Positions 1 to 7,273 of a DNA stretch of 8,673 nucleotides are shown here, piece after piece. The notes under the pieces were generated by a model. It saw only the letters and a list, made by a program, of their open reading frames with translations. It made no database searches and had not been told where the DNA came from. This DNA is from Akkermansiaceae bacterium UBA5689 (GTDB lineage Bacteria; Verrucomicrobiota; Verrucomicrobiia; Verrucomicrobiales; Akkermansiaceae), in assembly GCA_002420305.1 (NCBI GenBank), contig DIHT01000159.1:1-8673 (forward strand), given 5' to 3'. Within the stretch, counting starts at the first letter, position 1; every line of letters starts with the position of its first letter. The position numbers and the translations under genes were made by a program.

Positions 1-1
1 A

Positions 2-2518
2 GTCGCCCGTGATGCCAAAGCCGCTGAAATCCAGAGGCTCATGCTCTCGCTCTGGAAATCCCATCCAGAAATTAAAACCGCTCTTGATGCTCAGATTTAT
101 GAGCGCAGGCTCTCCATTGACCCGGACTCCATTCGAAGAGCAGCCGGGGTGCTTCTTGGGGAAGAGGCAGTGAGCTCCTCCATTGCCGAACACGGCACGT
201 GGGCTGATCGCCAGATCGAGATCGCATCGCGGGTTCTCAAGGCCAACAGCAAGATCACGGGCGCCCCCCACCTTCCCCAGTTGATTGCCGGGGAAGAAGT
301 CAACATTGGTGCTTCCAAGGATTTGGCGACTTACACCGATCTTTTCGCCCGCAACTTCAATCTTCTGTCTCCCGATCAGGAAACCCTTGCTCGAGTTAGT
401 AATTTTTCAGCGAGATCTGAACCCACTCTCACGCTCGCCAACCTGCAAACACACCCTGAGATTCTGTGGCCTACTCGCGAGCAGAAACCTGAACTCACGC
501 CCCGCAGCCCAGGAATTCTCTGGCCTGCCTCCAGCCTTCTTTCCCCTCCGCAATTGGGACGGAAGAAGCGGAACAAGGACAACCTACAGGTAGCAGCAGG
601 CTACTTTGGCTGGATTCTTGGGAACTTCGAAATGCCCGGCGAAATGCTTCTTGCAGACCCAGCGGCCAACCCAGATGGAGATGCCAGCCTTAACGCGCTG
701 GAATACTGGTGTCGGCTGGATCCCAAACAAAGGGACATCTCCCCTGGAATGATCCGCCGCGGCGGAAAGGGCAACATGGTCTACTCGCTTGAGATGCGGG
801 ACGACGACCCGGCAATCGGCGGCGTATTCCAATTCTCGGACGACCTCCATTTTACGGATACCGAGACCGTTGCCTTCTCTGAGGCAAAACCTGTTGACTC
901 GGATCCAATGGACGGCCTTCAAACCTGGATGGCCACCGACCCAGAAGACAAACCTGGCCTCACTCGCTTCGCACGCGCAGCTCTCGAAATTGATTGGCCC
1001 TCAGACGCTGAATGCCTGCAGCACTGCGCAGCAGTAGCAGTCACCACCTGCCAGACCGACTCCTCTCAGATTCACGCTATCTTCGAGGCCTGCATGGACA
1101 CGTGCTCCAGTGGGTGGTGTAACGAAATTTTTGATCCAGTGTGTGGATGCGATGGGCAAACCTACTCCAATGCCTGCGCAGCTGCGGAAGCCAACGCGAG
1201 CGTGGAATATCTTGGAGCCTGTGAGCAACCCGAGTGCTCCAGCAATGCCGACTGCGGCGATACCGAATACTGTTTCTCCCAGGAAGGCTGCGACACCCCA
1301 GGAACCTGCCGGGAGAGGCCCGTTTTCTGCACCCTTGAGTTCCGACCTGTCTGCGGGTGTGATGGAAACACTTATGGCAATGCCTGTGCCGCCGCGGCCG
1401 CAGGAGTCAACGTGGTCAGGGAAGGGACCTGTGTGACAGATGGCGGGTGCAACAGCAATGCCGACTGCAGCGATGCTGACTACTGCTTCTCCGAAGAGGG
1501 CTGCGACACACCCGGAACCTGCCAGGAAAAACCCCAGCTCTGCACCCGCGAATTCAATCCGGTCTGTGGCTGCGACGGCCGGACCTACGGGAACCCATGC
1601 CTGGCTGCCGCTGCCGGAGTCAACGTGGTCAGCCAGGGAGCCTGCGTAGTAGAAGAGCAATGCAATACCAACGCCGACTGCGATGAGGCAGATTACTGTT
1701 TTTCCGAGGAAGGGTGTGACGCACCGGGAACCTGTCAGCCTAAACCAGCATTCTGCACCCGCGAATTCAGGCCCGTCTGTGGGTGTGATGGTCAAACCTA
1801 CGGTAATGCCTGCGTGGCCGCTGCGGCAGGAGTGAATGTCGTCAGCGAGGGAGCCTGCACGGTTGAGGGCGAATGCAATACCAACGCTGACTGCGATGAG
1901 GCCGATTACTGCTTCTCGGAGGAGGGCTGTGACACCCCGGGAACATGTCAGGCAAAACCAGTGTTCTGCACGTTTGAATTCAATCCAGTCTGTGGTTGTG
2001 ATGGCAACACCTACAGCAACCCGTGCGTTGCTGCCTCTGAAGGGGTAAACGTAGTCAGTCAGGGAGCCTGCATAGTAGAGGAGCAATGCAATACCAACGC
2101 TGACTGCGATGAGGCAGATTACTGCTTTTCCGAGGACGGGTGCGATGCACCGGGCATCTGCCAGACTCGACCGCAAATCTGCACCCGCGAATTCCGCCCC
2201 GTGTGTGGCTGCGATGGAAGGACCTATGGAAATGCCTGTGAGGCAGCCGCAGCGGGAGTGAATGTTCGCCAAGGAGGGGCCTGCCTCAGCAAAGGTGAGT
2301 GCACAAGTAACAGCGATTGCCCCGGAACCCAATACTGTCTCTTTACGAGGGGTTGCGGCGGTTCGGGGTTCTGCCAATCACGCCCTGAGGCCTGTCTCGC
2401 CGTGTGGGATCCCGTCTGTGGGTGCGATGGAAGAACTTATGGAAATGCGTGTGAGGCAGCTGTGGCCGGTGTATCGGTCTTGATACCCGGGGCCTGCCCT
2501 CCCATCCGTGCACCTTAG
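2..2518 (+). CDS. Multi-headed Kazal-type serine protease inhibitor, cysteine-rich (5' end outside window)
   Basis: The frame is open from base 2 and reads a plausible helical segment before the first ATG at 41. No signal peptide follows that ATG, so the true start probably lies left of the window. Residue numbers here count from Met 41. Residues 1-187 match nothing I recognise. Residues about 188-320 form the verrucomicrobial module with NPDGDASLNALEYW (from 210), a DTETV motif and a closing RFARAAL. A CX3C...CX3C segment follows (about 335-354), then a first Kazal domain (about 355-398) and six 71-residue units starting at 399, 470, 541, 612, 683 and 754. Each unit has a six-cysteine module (C..N.DC....YC.....C...G.C....C) running into a Kazal core, PVCGCDG.TY.N.C....GV.....G.C. 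Kazal domains insert a rigid loop into serine proteases as substrate-like inhibitors. The predicted P1 residues are E, L, R, R, F, R, A in order. The protein ends shortly after the last Kazal cysteine with no membrane anchor. The fold assignment is strong; the targets are inferred. Confidence 0.85.
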   Translation, partial: VARDAKAAEIQRLMLSLWKSHPEIKTALDAQIYERRLSIDPDSIRRAAGVLLGEEAVSSSIAEHGTWADRQIEIASRVLKANSKITGAPHLPQLIAGEEVNIGASKDLATYTDLFARNFNLLSPDQETLARVSNFSARSEPTLTLANLQTHPEILWPTREQKPELTPRSPGILWPASSLLSPPQLGRKKRNKDNLQVAAGYFGWILGNFEMPGEMLLADPAANPDGDASLNALEYWCRLDPKQRDISPGMIRRGGKGNMVYSLEMRDDDPAIGGVFQFSDDLHFTDTETVAFSEAKPVDSDPMDGLQTWMATDPEDKPGLTRFARAALEIDWPSDAECLQHCAAVAVTTCQTDSSQIHAIFEACMDTCSSGWCNEIFDPVCGCDGQTYSNACAAAEANASVEYLGACEQPECSSNADCGDTEYCFSQEGCDTPGTCRERPVFCTLEFRPVCGCDGNTYGNACAAAAAGVNVVREGTCVTDGGCNSNADCSDADYCFSEEGCDTPGTCQEKPQLCTREFNPVCGCDGRTYGNPCLAAAAGVNVVSQGACVVEEQCNTNADCDEADYCFSEEGCDAPGTCQPKPAFCTREFRPVCGCDGQTYGNACVAAAAGVNVVSEGACTVEGECNTNADCDEADYCFSEEGCDTPGTCQAKPVFCTFEFNPVCGCDGNTYSNPCVAASEGVNVVSQGACIVEEQCNTNADCDEADYCFSEDGCDAPGICQTRPQICTREFRPVCGCDGRTYGNACEAAAAGVNVRQGGACLSKGECTSNSDCPGTQYCLFTRGCGGSGFCQSRPEACLAVWDPVCGCDGRTYGNACEAAVAGVSVLIPGACPPIRAP
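1235..2512 (+). repeat. Six in-frame tandem repeats of 213 bp (71 residues) inside the Kazal gene
   Basis: Units start at 1235, 1448, 1661, 1874, 2087 and 2300, each exactly 213 bp with no indel, so phase and cysteine register are kept. Each encodes a six-cysteine module followed by a Kazal core, ten cysteines per unit. Units 2 and 4 share NPV and NPC around the core and a VEEQ tail, while units 1, 3 and 5 share RPV and NAC. The unit 2/3 junction (1619-1698) and the unit 4/5 junction (2045-2124) differ at about 6 of 80 positions, at an offset of 426 bp. This points to duplication of a two-unit block. Unit 6 and the isolated Kazal domain at 1103-1234 are the most diverged. Confidence 0.95.
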
Positions 2519-2558
2519 GACCGGTGCCTTGCCCCAGATCTCTTTGGAGGAATCTTTC

Positions 2559-3959
2559 TCAGGATCCCAGAGCTTTCAGAACTCCCTCAAGGCTTTCCTG
2601 CGCATCGCCGAAGAGCATTTGCGTATTCTCCTTGAAAAATAGTGGGTTCTCAACGCCCGCATATCCCGTTGCCATGGAGCGCTTCAAAACAATCGTGTGC
2701 CGACCCTTCCAGCATTCCAACACAGGCATACCCGCGATTGGGCTATCCGGCTCATCGAGAGCAGAAGGATTGACGATATCGTTGGCGCCAATCACGACCG
2801 ACACATCGACGTCCGGGAAGTCCTCGTTGATCTCGTCCATTTCGAAAACGATATCGTAGGGCACCTTGGCCTCCGCGAGGAGGACGTTCATGTGCCCGGG
2901 CATGCGCCCTGCTACCGGGTGAATCCCAAACCGCACATTAACTCCCTTTGCCCGCAGAGCCTTCGTCATCTCGTTGACCGTGTGCTGCGCCTGAGCCACC
3001 GCCATGCCATAGCCGGGAATAATCATCACTTCCGCGGCCTCTCCCATCAATTCAGCCGTCTCCTCGGCACTGATGGAAACCGCTTCACCCTGCTCCCCAT
3101 CACCACTTTTCGCTGCTCCACCCCCGCTGCTTCCGAACCCACCTGCAATCACCGAGAGAAACTTCCGATTCATGGCTCTGCACATGATGTAGCTGAGGAT
3201 GGCTCCACTGGAACCAACCAGTGCTCCCACAACGATCAGAAGATCATTCTTAAGCATGAACCCGGTGGCTGCCGCAGCCCAGCCCGAATAACTGTTGAGC
3301 ATGGAAACAACCACCGGCATGTCTGCGCCACCGATCGCCATCACCATGTGAATCCCAAAAATGAGAGCAATCACGGTCATGATCAGGAGTGGGCTTAATC
3401 CCCCTCCTTGGGCGGACTGCTCGACAAACGAGATTCCCACTACGACCGTCACGATCAACAATCCCAGGTTAAGCCAGTGTCTCGCCGGCAGGGTCAGAGG
3501 CTTCCCCCCAATCTTCCCACTCAACTTACCAAAGGCTATGACAGAACCCGAGAAGGTCACCGCGCCGATAAGAACCCCCAGGTAAATCTCGATATCATGG
3601 ATCGTTTTCTCGGCTCCCTCGTAGTGCTGCCCATCAGGATCAAGAAAGGTAGCATACCCCACCAGAACAGCGGCCAGACCCACCAGGCTGTGAAGAATCG
3701 CCACCAGTTCCGGCATCTGGGTCATCTGGACCCGCCGGGCTAGGACAAAGCCTACCACGCCACCAAGCGACAGCGTTCCAACGAGGACTGCGTAGTTGCC
3801 TTTGATGCCAGCTACCGCCGCAATCAGAGCGATTGCCATTCCCAGCATTCCATAAAAATTTCCCCGGCGTGCGGTTTCCTGATTACTCAATCCTCCCAGC
3901 GCAAGGATGAAGAGAATAATTGCCCCAAGGTAGGCAGCGTCTGCAAGTTGGTCAGTCAT
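2559..3959 (-). CDS. pntB: NAD(P) transhydrogenase subunit beta
   Basis: This is the beta subunit of the proton-translocating transhydrogenase, an inner-membrane enzyme that uses proton re-entry to reduce NADP+ with NADH. Its 466 residues fit the usual length for the family. The N-terminal 270 residues are a series of hydrophobic helices (domain II). His90 in VAILHSLVGLAAVLVG corresponds to the E. coli channel histidine 91, and Asp213 and Asn222 in the segment GGADMPVVVSMLN match the E. coli channel residues. A Gly/Ser-rich linker (about 273-292) leads to the NADP(H)-binding domain III, with VMIIPGYGMAVAQAQH (311-326), GANDIVNPSA (391-400) and the closing KRSMATGYAGVENPLF segment. It starts 19 nt after the pntA stop, so it is very likely co-transcribed with it. 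The only Shine-Dalgarno-like bases, AGGA, end one base before the ATG, which is too close for a normal site. It converges on the Kazal gene with 40 nt between the stop codons. Confidence 0.97.
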   Translation of the reverse strand: MTDQLADAAYLGAIILFILALGGLSNQETARRGNFYGMLGMAIALIAAVAGIKGNYAVLVGTLSLGGVVGFVLARRVQMTQMPELVAILHSLVGLAAVLVGYATFLDPDGQHYEGAEKTIHDIEIYLGVLIGAVTFSGSVIAFGKLSGKIGGKPLTLPARHWLNLGLLIVTVVVGISFVEQSAQGGGLSPLLIMTVIALIFGIHMVMAIGGADMPVVVSMLNSYSGWAAAATGFMLKNDLLIVVGALVGSSGAILSYIMCRAMNRKFLSVIAGGFGSSGGGAAKSGDGEQGEAVSISAEETAELMGEAAEVMIIPGYGMAVAQAQHTVNEMTKALRAKGVNVRFGIHPVAGRMPGHMNVLLAEAKVPYDIVFEMDEINEDFPDVDVSVVIGANDIVNPSALDEPDSPIAGMPVLECWKGRHTIVLKRSMATGYAGVENPLFFKENTQMLFGDAQESLEGVLKALGS

Positions 3960-3978
3960 TTCCTATTGCGATTAGAGG

Positions 3979-5523
3979 CTAGTCCTTACGAAACATCTCC
4001 AGCATCCGGTGGGTCACTGCGAATCCACCTACGATATTAATGGCAGTAATCAGAATCGCGACCGCAGCCAGCCATACGATTGCGGGCGTCTCCTTGGAGA
4101 TCTGCATGAGCGCCCCGATTATGATAATACTACTAATTGCATTCGTGACACTCATCAGCGGCGTATGCAACGCGGGGCTCACATTCCAGATCACCATGTA
4201 GCCAACAAAGCAGGCGAGAACGAAAACCGTGAAGTGCTCCATGAAGGAGGACGGAGCGAAGGATCCCACTCCGGCAAGGGCACCCCCCGCGAGAAGAAGC
4301 GGAACCAGAAATCCGAGGACGGAACGCTTTGCTGCCGGAGCAGGCTGAGGAGGCGGCTCAGGTTTCTTTTCCTGATTGGGAACCGCAGAGAGCTTGGGAG
4401 CAGGAGGCGGCCAAGTGACTTCTCCGTCCTTGATGACGGTTGCACCCCGGATGACCTCATCCTCCATATCCACATTGACTGTTCCATCCTTCTCGGGACT
4501 CAGATCAGTCAACATATGGCGGAGATTCGTCCCGTAGAGCTGGCTGGACTGAGCGGCCAAGCGGCTTGGGAGATCGGTGTAGCCTACCAAGCTAACTCCG
4601 TGCTTTACCACGACTTTACCTGCTTCCGAAAGCTCACAGTTACCACCCTGCTCCGTGGCGAGATCAACGATGACACTACCCTCCCTCATCAACTCAACCA
4701 TATCAGCGAGGATCAGCTTCGGCGCCGGCTTCCCGGGAATCAGCGCGGTAGTAATGATGATGTCGACCTCTTGAGCCTGCTCACGGAAGAGGGCCATCTC
4801 TGCCTCGATGAACGCCTCGCTCATGACTTTGGCGTAGCCTCCCTCACCAGACCCATCCTCCTCATCTTCAAAATCAAGCATGAGGAAGTCCGCGTCCATG
4901 CTCTCAACCTGCTCTTTCACCTCCGGGCGCGTATCAAAAGCGCGAACAATGGCCCCCATGCTGCGGGCGGCTCCAATGGCTGCTAGGCCTGCAACTCCTG
5001 CCCCGATGACCAGCACTTTGGCAGGCGGCACCTTGCCTGCAGCGGTAATCTGACCAGTGAAAAACCTCCCGAAGTGCTGCGCCGCTTCAACCACCGCTCG
5101 ATATCCTGCGATGTTGGCCATCGAGCTCAGGGCATCCAGCTTCTGCGCCCGGGAAATTCTGGGCACGCTGTCCATCGCCAGCACCGTTGCTCCAGTAGCA
5201 GCAAGGGCACTCATCAACTCTTCGTTTTGAGCCGGCCAGATGAAACTTACTAGGATCTTTCCCGGCGCAAGGTTGCCAACCTCCTCTTCTTCAGGTGCTC
5301 GCACCTTGAAGATAATGTCCGAGGATAACCAGAGATCCGCCGCCTTCTCGATGATCTGCACCCCCGCATCTCGATAAGTTTGGTCAGGAAAACTGGCCGA
5401 CTCTCCCGCTCCCTGCTCAATAGCGACTGTAAAACCAAGTTTCTGGAGGTGCTGCGCAACGTCCGGGGTGGTGGCAACCCGGCATTCTCCCTCATATATC
5501 TCGTTCGGAATCCCGATTTGCAT
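3979..5523 (-). CDS. pntA: NAD(P) transhydrogenase subunit alpha
   Basis: This is the alpha subunit, holding the NAD(H)-binding domain I and the first membrane helices of the transhydrogenase. At 514 residues it is the fused, E. coli-like form (510 in E. coli) rather than the split alpha1/alpha2 form. The start MQIGIPNEIYEGECRVATTP lines up with the family N-terminus and fixes the ATG. Visible sites are the RQD loop in PRISRAQKLD (Arg122, Gln127, Asp130), the Rossmann motif GAGVAG at 174-179 with FDTRPEV after it, and a mobile-loop region around 230-260. A Pro-rich linker (about 371-398) precedes about four transmembrane helices (401-500) and the typical end GGFAVTHRMLEMFRKD. It is first in the pntA-pntB operon. 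No Shine-Dalgarno sequence precedes the ATG; instead the start codon lies in one arm of a 9-bp inverted repeat. Confidence 0.97.
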   Translation of the reverse strand: MQIGIPNEIYEGECRVATTPDVAQHLQKLGFTVAIEQGAGESASFPDQTYRDAGVQIIEKAADLWLSSDIIFKVRAPEEEEVGNLAPGKILVSFIWPAQNEELMSALAATGATVLAMDSVPRISRAQKLDALSSMANIAGYRAVVEAAQHFGRFFTGQITAAGKVPPAKVLVIGAGVAGLAAIGAARSMGAIVRAFDTRPEVKEQVESMDADFLMLDFEDEEDGSGEGGYAKVMSEAFIEAEMALFREQAQEVDIIITTALIPGKPAPKLILADMVELMREGSVIVDLATEQGGNCELSEAGKVVVKHGVSLVGYTDLPSRLAAQSSQLYGTNLRHMLTDLSPEKDGTVNVDMEDEVIRGATVIKDGEVTWPPPAPKLSAVPNQEKKPEPPPQPAPAAKRSVLGFLVPLLLAGGALAGVGSFAPSSFMEHFTVFVLACFVGYMVIWNVSPALHTPLMSVTNAISSIIIIGALMQISKETPAIVWLAAVAILITAINIVGGFAVTHRMLEMFRKD

Positions 5524-5568
5524 TTGATGACAGGCTCTGGCCGATCAAATGCCAGAGTAGAAGACTCT
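5520..5568 (-). promoter_or_regulatory. Overlapping inverted repeats covering the pntA start codon, a possible RNA switch or operator
   Basis: Three pairings are visible. P3 joins GCATTTGAT (5520-5528) with ATCAAATGC (5544-5552), 9 bp with a 15-nt loop, and contains the pntA ATG. P2 joins CTCTGGC (5535-5541) with GCCAGAG (5551-5557), 7 bp with a 9-nt loop. P1 joins AGAGT (5554-5558) with ACTCT (5564-5568). P2 shares bases with both P1 and P3, whereas P1 and P3 can coexist. A pntA leader could therefore choose between P1+P3, with the start codon paired, and P2, with it free. Equally, P3 could be a DNA operator. The repeats are seen directly; the regulatory role is inferred. Confidence 0.45.
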
Positions 5569-5591
5569 ATGCCGAAAACGCTACTTTTCAA
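5564..5591 (-). promoter_or_regulatory. Candidate sigma-70-like promoter for pntAB
   Basis: On the minus strand TTGAAA (5591-5586, five of six matches to the -35 consensus) is followed after 16 bp by TAGAGT (5569-5564, four of six to the -10). A start about 7 nt on would place the 5' end near 5557, giving a leader of roughly 35 nt that begins at the P2 hairpin. In that case P1 would lie in the promoter rather than the RNA. This is a consensus match only and may be chance. Confidence 0.3.
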
Positions 5592-5686
5592 GCGTCATCG
5601 CGGAGTTATCCCCTGAGAGCAGGGTAAGACGGCACCAAACCTCTCTCGCCCAGCTATCATCAAAGGTCGCCAAACCCGAACTCAGC

Positions 5687-5724
5687 CGACTTATCCACAA
5701 GTTATCAAGATTGCGCATAAGTCG
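5687..5724. promoter_or_regulatory. Inverted repeat with an embedded consensus DnaA box in the divergent intergenic region
   Basis: CGACTTAT (5687-5694) is inverted as ATAAGTCG (5717-5724), 8 bp with a 22-bp spacer. The left arm runs into TTATCCACA (5691-5699), the exact classical DnaA-box 9-mer, followed by TTATCAAGA (5702-5710), which has two mismatches. The site lies about 165 bp upstream of both pntA and the oxidoreductase gene, so it could be a regulator site for either. No dnaA, dnaN or AT-rich unwinding element is present, so this is not called an origin. Confidence 0.3.
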
Positions 5725-5861
5725 AGGCGGCGGCTAGGCGGCCGGCTGGAACTGACATTCAATATCGCATCTTTGCGTGGCTCCTGTGGTTGGGGTTTGC
5801 ATCCTTGCCTCCTAGGCCCGATAACCTCTCCGTTCCAACCACAGCTTCATTAGCAATTTAC

Positions 5862-7190
5862 ATGAGTACTAAGCAAACAAGACGGAGTTTCCTCCAGAAA
5901 TCAACTGCCGCCGGCGCCGCCGTCGGTTTTCCGACCGTCATTCCCTCCAGCGCCCTCGGCAAAGATGGGAATACCGCCCCCAGTGAGCGGGTGGTCATGG
6001 GCTTCATCGGCATCGGCAACCGAGGCCTTGGCGTGATGCAGGCCCATATCAATCACAAGGATGTTCAGGGTGTCGCGGTTTCTGACTGCCACAAGAACCA
6101 CACAGATCGTAACCGCAGATGTGGATCTGAAGGAGGCAAGGAGGCCGTGGACAAGAAAAACGGTAACAAGGACTGCAAGGCCTATTTTGATTACCGTGAA
6201 CTGTGCGCCCGCGACGATATTGACGCGGTAATGGTCGCTACTCCTGATCACTGGCATGGACTCATTTGCATGGAGGCCCTCCGCAACGGCAAGGATGTCT
6301 ACTGCGAGAAACCCGTCACCCACTTCCACGCGGAAGGCAAAGCCATCCATGAGACCGTTGCAAAGCACAAGCGCATCTTTCAGGTCGGATCCCAGCAACG
6401 CTCAGACTGGAACTTCCGTCAGGCGGTTGAGATCGTGCGCAACGGACTCATCGGCAAGGTCACTAGCGTGGAAGTTGGCCTCCCCGGGGGCAGGACGGGC
6501 CCCGACCGTGACCCAACCCTAAAAGACGCTCCTGAAGGATACGACCGCTGGTGTGGACCAAGCCCGGTCCTCCCCTACATGGAGGCTCGTCACCACTGGT
6601 CGTGGCGCTGGCACTCCAACTATGGGCGTGGCCAGCTCATGGACTGGATCGGCCATCACAACGACATTGCCCATTGGGGCCTTGGACTTGAGGCTACCGG
6701 CGGCGGCGGCGGACCAATCAGCGTGGAAGCTAAGAACTGGGACTTCTCCAAGACCCCGGACATCTACGATACCGCGTGGCAGTATGACGTCATCTCCAAG
6801 TATCCCGGCGATATCGAGGTCAAGATGTCCTCTCGCATTGGTGGCGGCTGTAAGTGGATTGGCGCCGATGGCTGGGTCTGGGTCAATCGTGGCCGCCTCG
6901 ACGCCTCTAACAAGGAATGGGTCAAGAAGGGCTTCAGTGCTGGAAAATGGAAGGGCTACAAATCACCTGGTCACCAGAGAAACTTCATTGACTGCGTGAA
7001 GTCACGGAAGGAAACCATAGCGCCAGCTGAGAACGCTCACCGCGCGATCACGCCCGGCCACATCGCCTACGTTTCGCACGAAATTGGTCGCGCTATCAAA
7101 TGGGATCCCAAGAAGGAGGCCGTCATCGGTGATGACAAAGCCCACAAGATTCTCTACTCCCTGCCCTATCGGGGTGACTGGAAGCTCTAG
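5862..7190 (+). CDS. Tat-exported Gfo/Idh/MocA family NAD(P)-dependent oxidoreductase
   Basis: The protein has 442 residues from the ATG at 5862. This start puts the twin-arginine motif TRRSFLQ at residues 6-12, followed by an Ala/Gly hydrophobic stretch to about 32. An upstream in-frame TTG at 5790 would add 24 residues ahead of the signal and is less likely. The NAD(P)-binding Rossmann motif is GFIGIGNRGLG (47-57). VATPDHWH (125-132) and the family EKP motif in VYCEKPVTH (149-151) follow. GSQQRSDWNFRQAVEIVRNG (176-195) and MDWIGHHNDIAHWGLG (260-275) are typical of the secreted PVC and Bacteroidota branch, which usually oxidises or reduces sugars or sugar derivatives, as the periplasmic glucose-fructose oxidoreductase of Zymomonas does. 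The substrate cannot be read from the sequence. It is transcribed away from pntA and ends just before a strong terminator, so it is probably monocistronic. No Shine-Dalgarno sequence is seen. Confidence 0.92.
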   Translation: MSTKQTRRSFLQKSTAAGAAVGFPTVIPSSALGKDGNTAPSERVVMGFIGIGNRGLGVMQAHINHKDVQGVAVSDCHKNHTDRNRRCGSEGGKEAVDKKNGNKDCKAYFDYRELCARDDIDAVMVATPDHWHGLICMEALRNGKDVYCEKPVTHFHAEGKAIHETVAKHKRIFQVGSQQRSDWNFRQAVEIVRNGLIGKVTSVEVGLPGGRTGPDRDPTLKDAPEGYDRWCGPSPVLPYMEARHHWSWRWHSNYGRGQLMDWIGHHNDIAHWGLGLEATGGGGGPISVEAKNWDFSKTPDIYDTAWQYDVISKYPGDIEVKMSSRIGGGCKWIGADGWVWVNRGRLDASNKEWVKKGFSAGKWKGYKSPGHQRNFIDCVKSRKETIAPAENAHRAITPGHIAYVSHEIGRAIKWDPKKEAVIGDDKAHKILYSLPYRGDWKL

Positions 7191-7240
7191 GAATTAACCC
7201 GCCTTCACAGCAGGAATTTCTTCCCTGCTCCAAAGCTCTG

Positions 7241-7273
7241 GGCCCGCCTGCGCAATGCAGGCGGGCCTTTTTT
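7241..7273 (+). terminator. Rho-independent terminator of the oxidoreductase gene
   Basis: A perfect 11-bp GC-rich stem, GGCCCGCCTGC (7241-7251) with GCAGGCGGGCC (7257-7267), has a GCAAT loop and is followed by six Ts (7268-7273). It lies 50 nt after the stop codon. The other side has no T-run, so it works in the plus direction only. A weaker hairpin, AGCAGG (7209-7214) with CCTGCT (7224-7229), precedes it. Confidence 0.93.

Larger units (their letters stand above)
5524..5861. other. Divergent intergenic region between pntA and the oxidoreductase gene
   Basis: This 338-nt non-coding stretch should hold the promoters of both flanking transcripts. Besides the separately listed elements it contains three weaker ones. 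ACGCT/AGCGT (5578-5582 with 5591-5595) is a short hairpin. CCCTG-AGAG-CAGGG (5611-5624) is a hairpin flanked by TTA/TAA. AGGCGGCGGCT followed by AGGCGGCCGGCT (5725-5747) is a GC-rich imperfect direct repeat. I see no convincing small gene and no clear plus-strand promoter or ribosome-binding site before the ATG at 5862. Confidence 0.6.

Noticed and set aside
1001..2377. A 458-codon open frame on the minus strand opposite the Kazal repeats
   Set aside because: The repeat length is a multiple of three, so one stop-free unit keeps the antisense frame open throughout. The product has no recognisable family, and the plus strand has clear Kazal domains.
1235..2512. A CRISPR array or mobile-element repeat
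   Set aside because: The 213-bp units are contiguous, diverged, in frame and encode cysteine-spaced domains, so they are protein repeats.
2510..2527. A GCACC/GGTGC hairpin spanning the Kazal gene stop codon, as a bidirectional terminator
   Set aside because: It has only five base pairs, an 8-nt loop and no T-run on either side, so it cannot be called a terminator.
2697..3398. A 233-codon plus-strand frame opposite pntB
   Set aside because: It lies wholly inside a clear pntB with conserved channel residues. The antisense protein is His/Arg-rich with no domain, as expected for a shadow frame.
4009..4986. A 325-codon plus-strand frame opposite pntA
   Set aside because: It is antisense to well-conserved pntA sequence and its product shows no domain or plausible start context.
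5606..5710. A replication origin based on the DnaA box and TTATC-like copies
   Set aside because: There is only one perfect box, no AT-rich unwinding region and no dnaA, dnaN or gidA-type neighbours.
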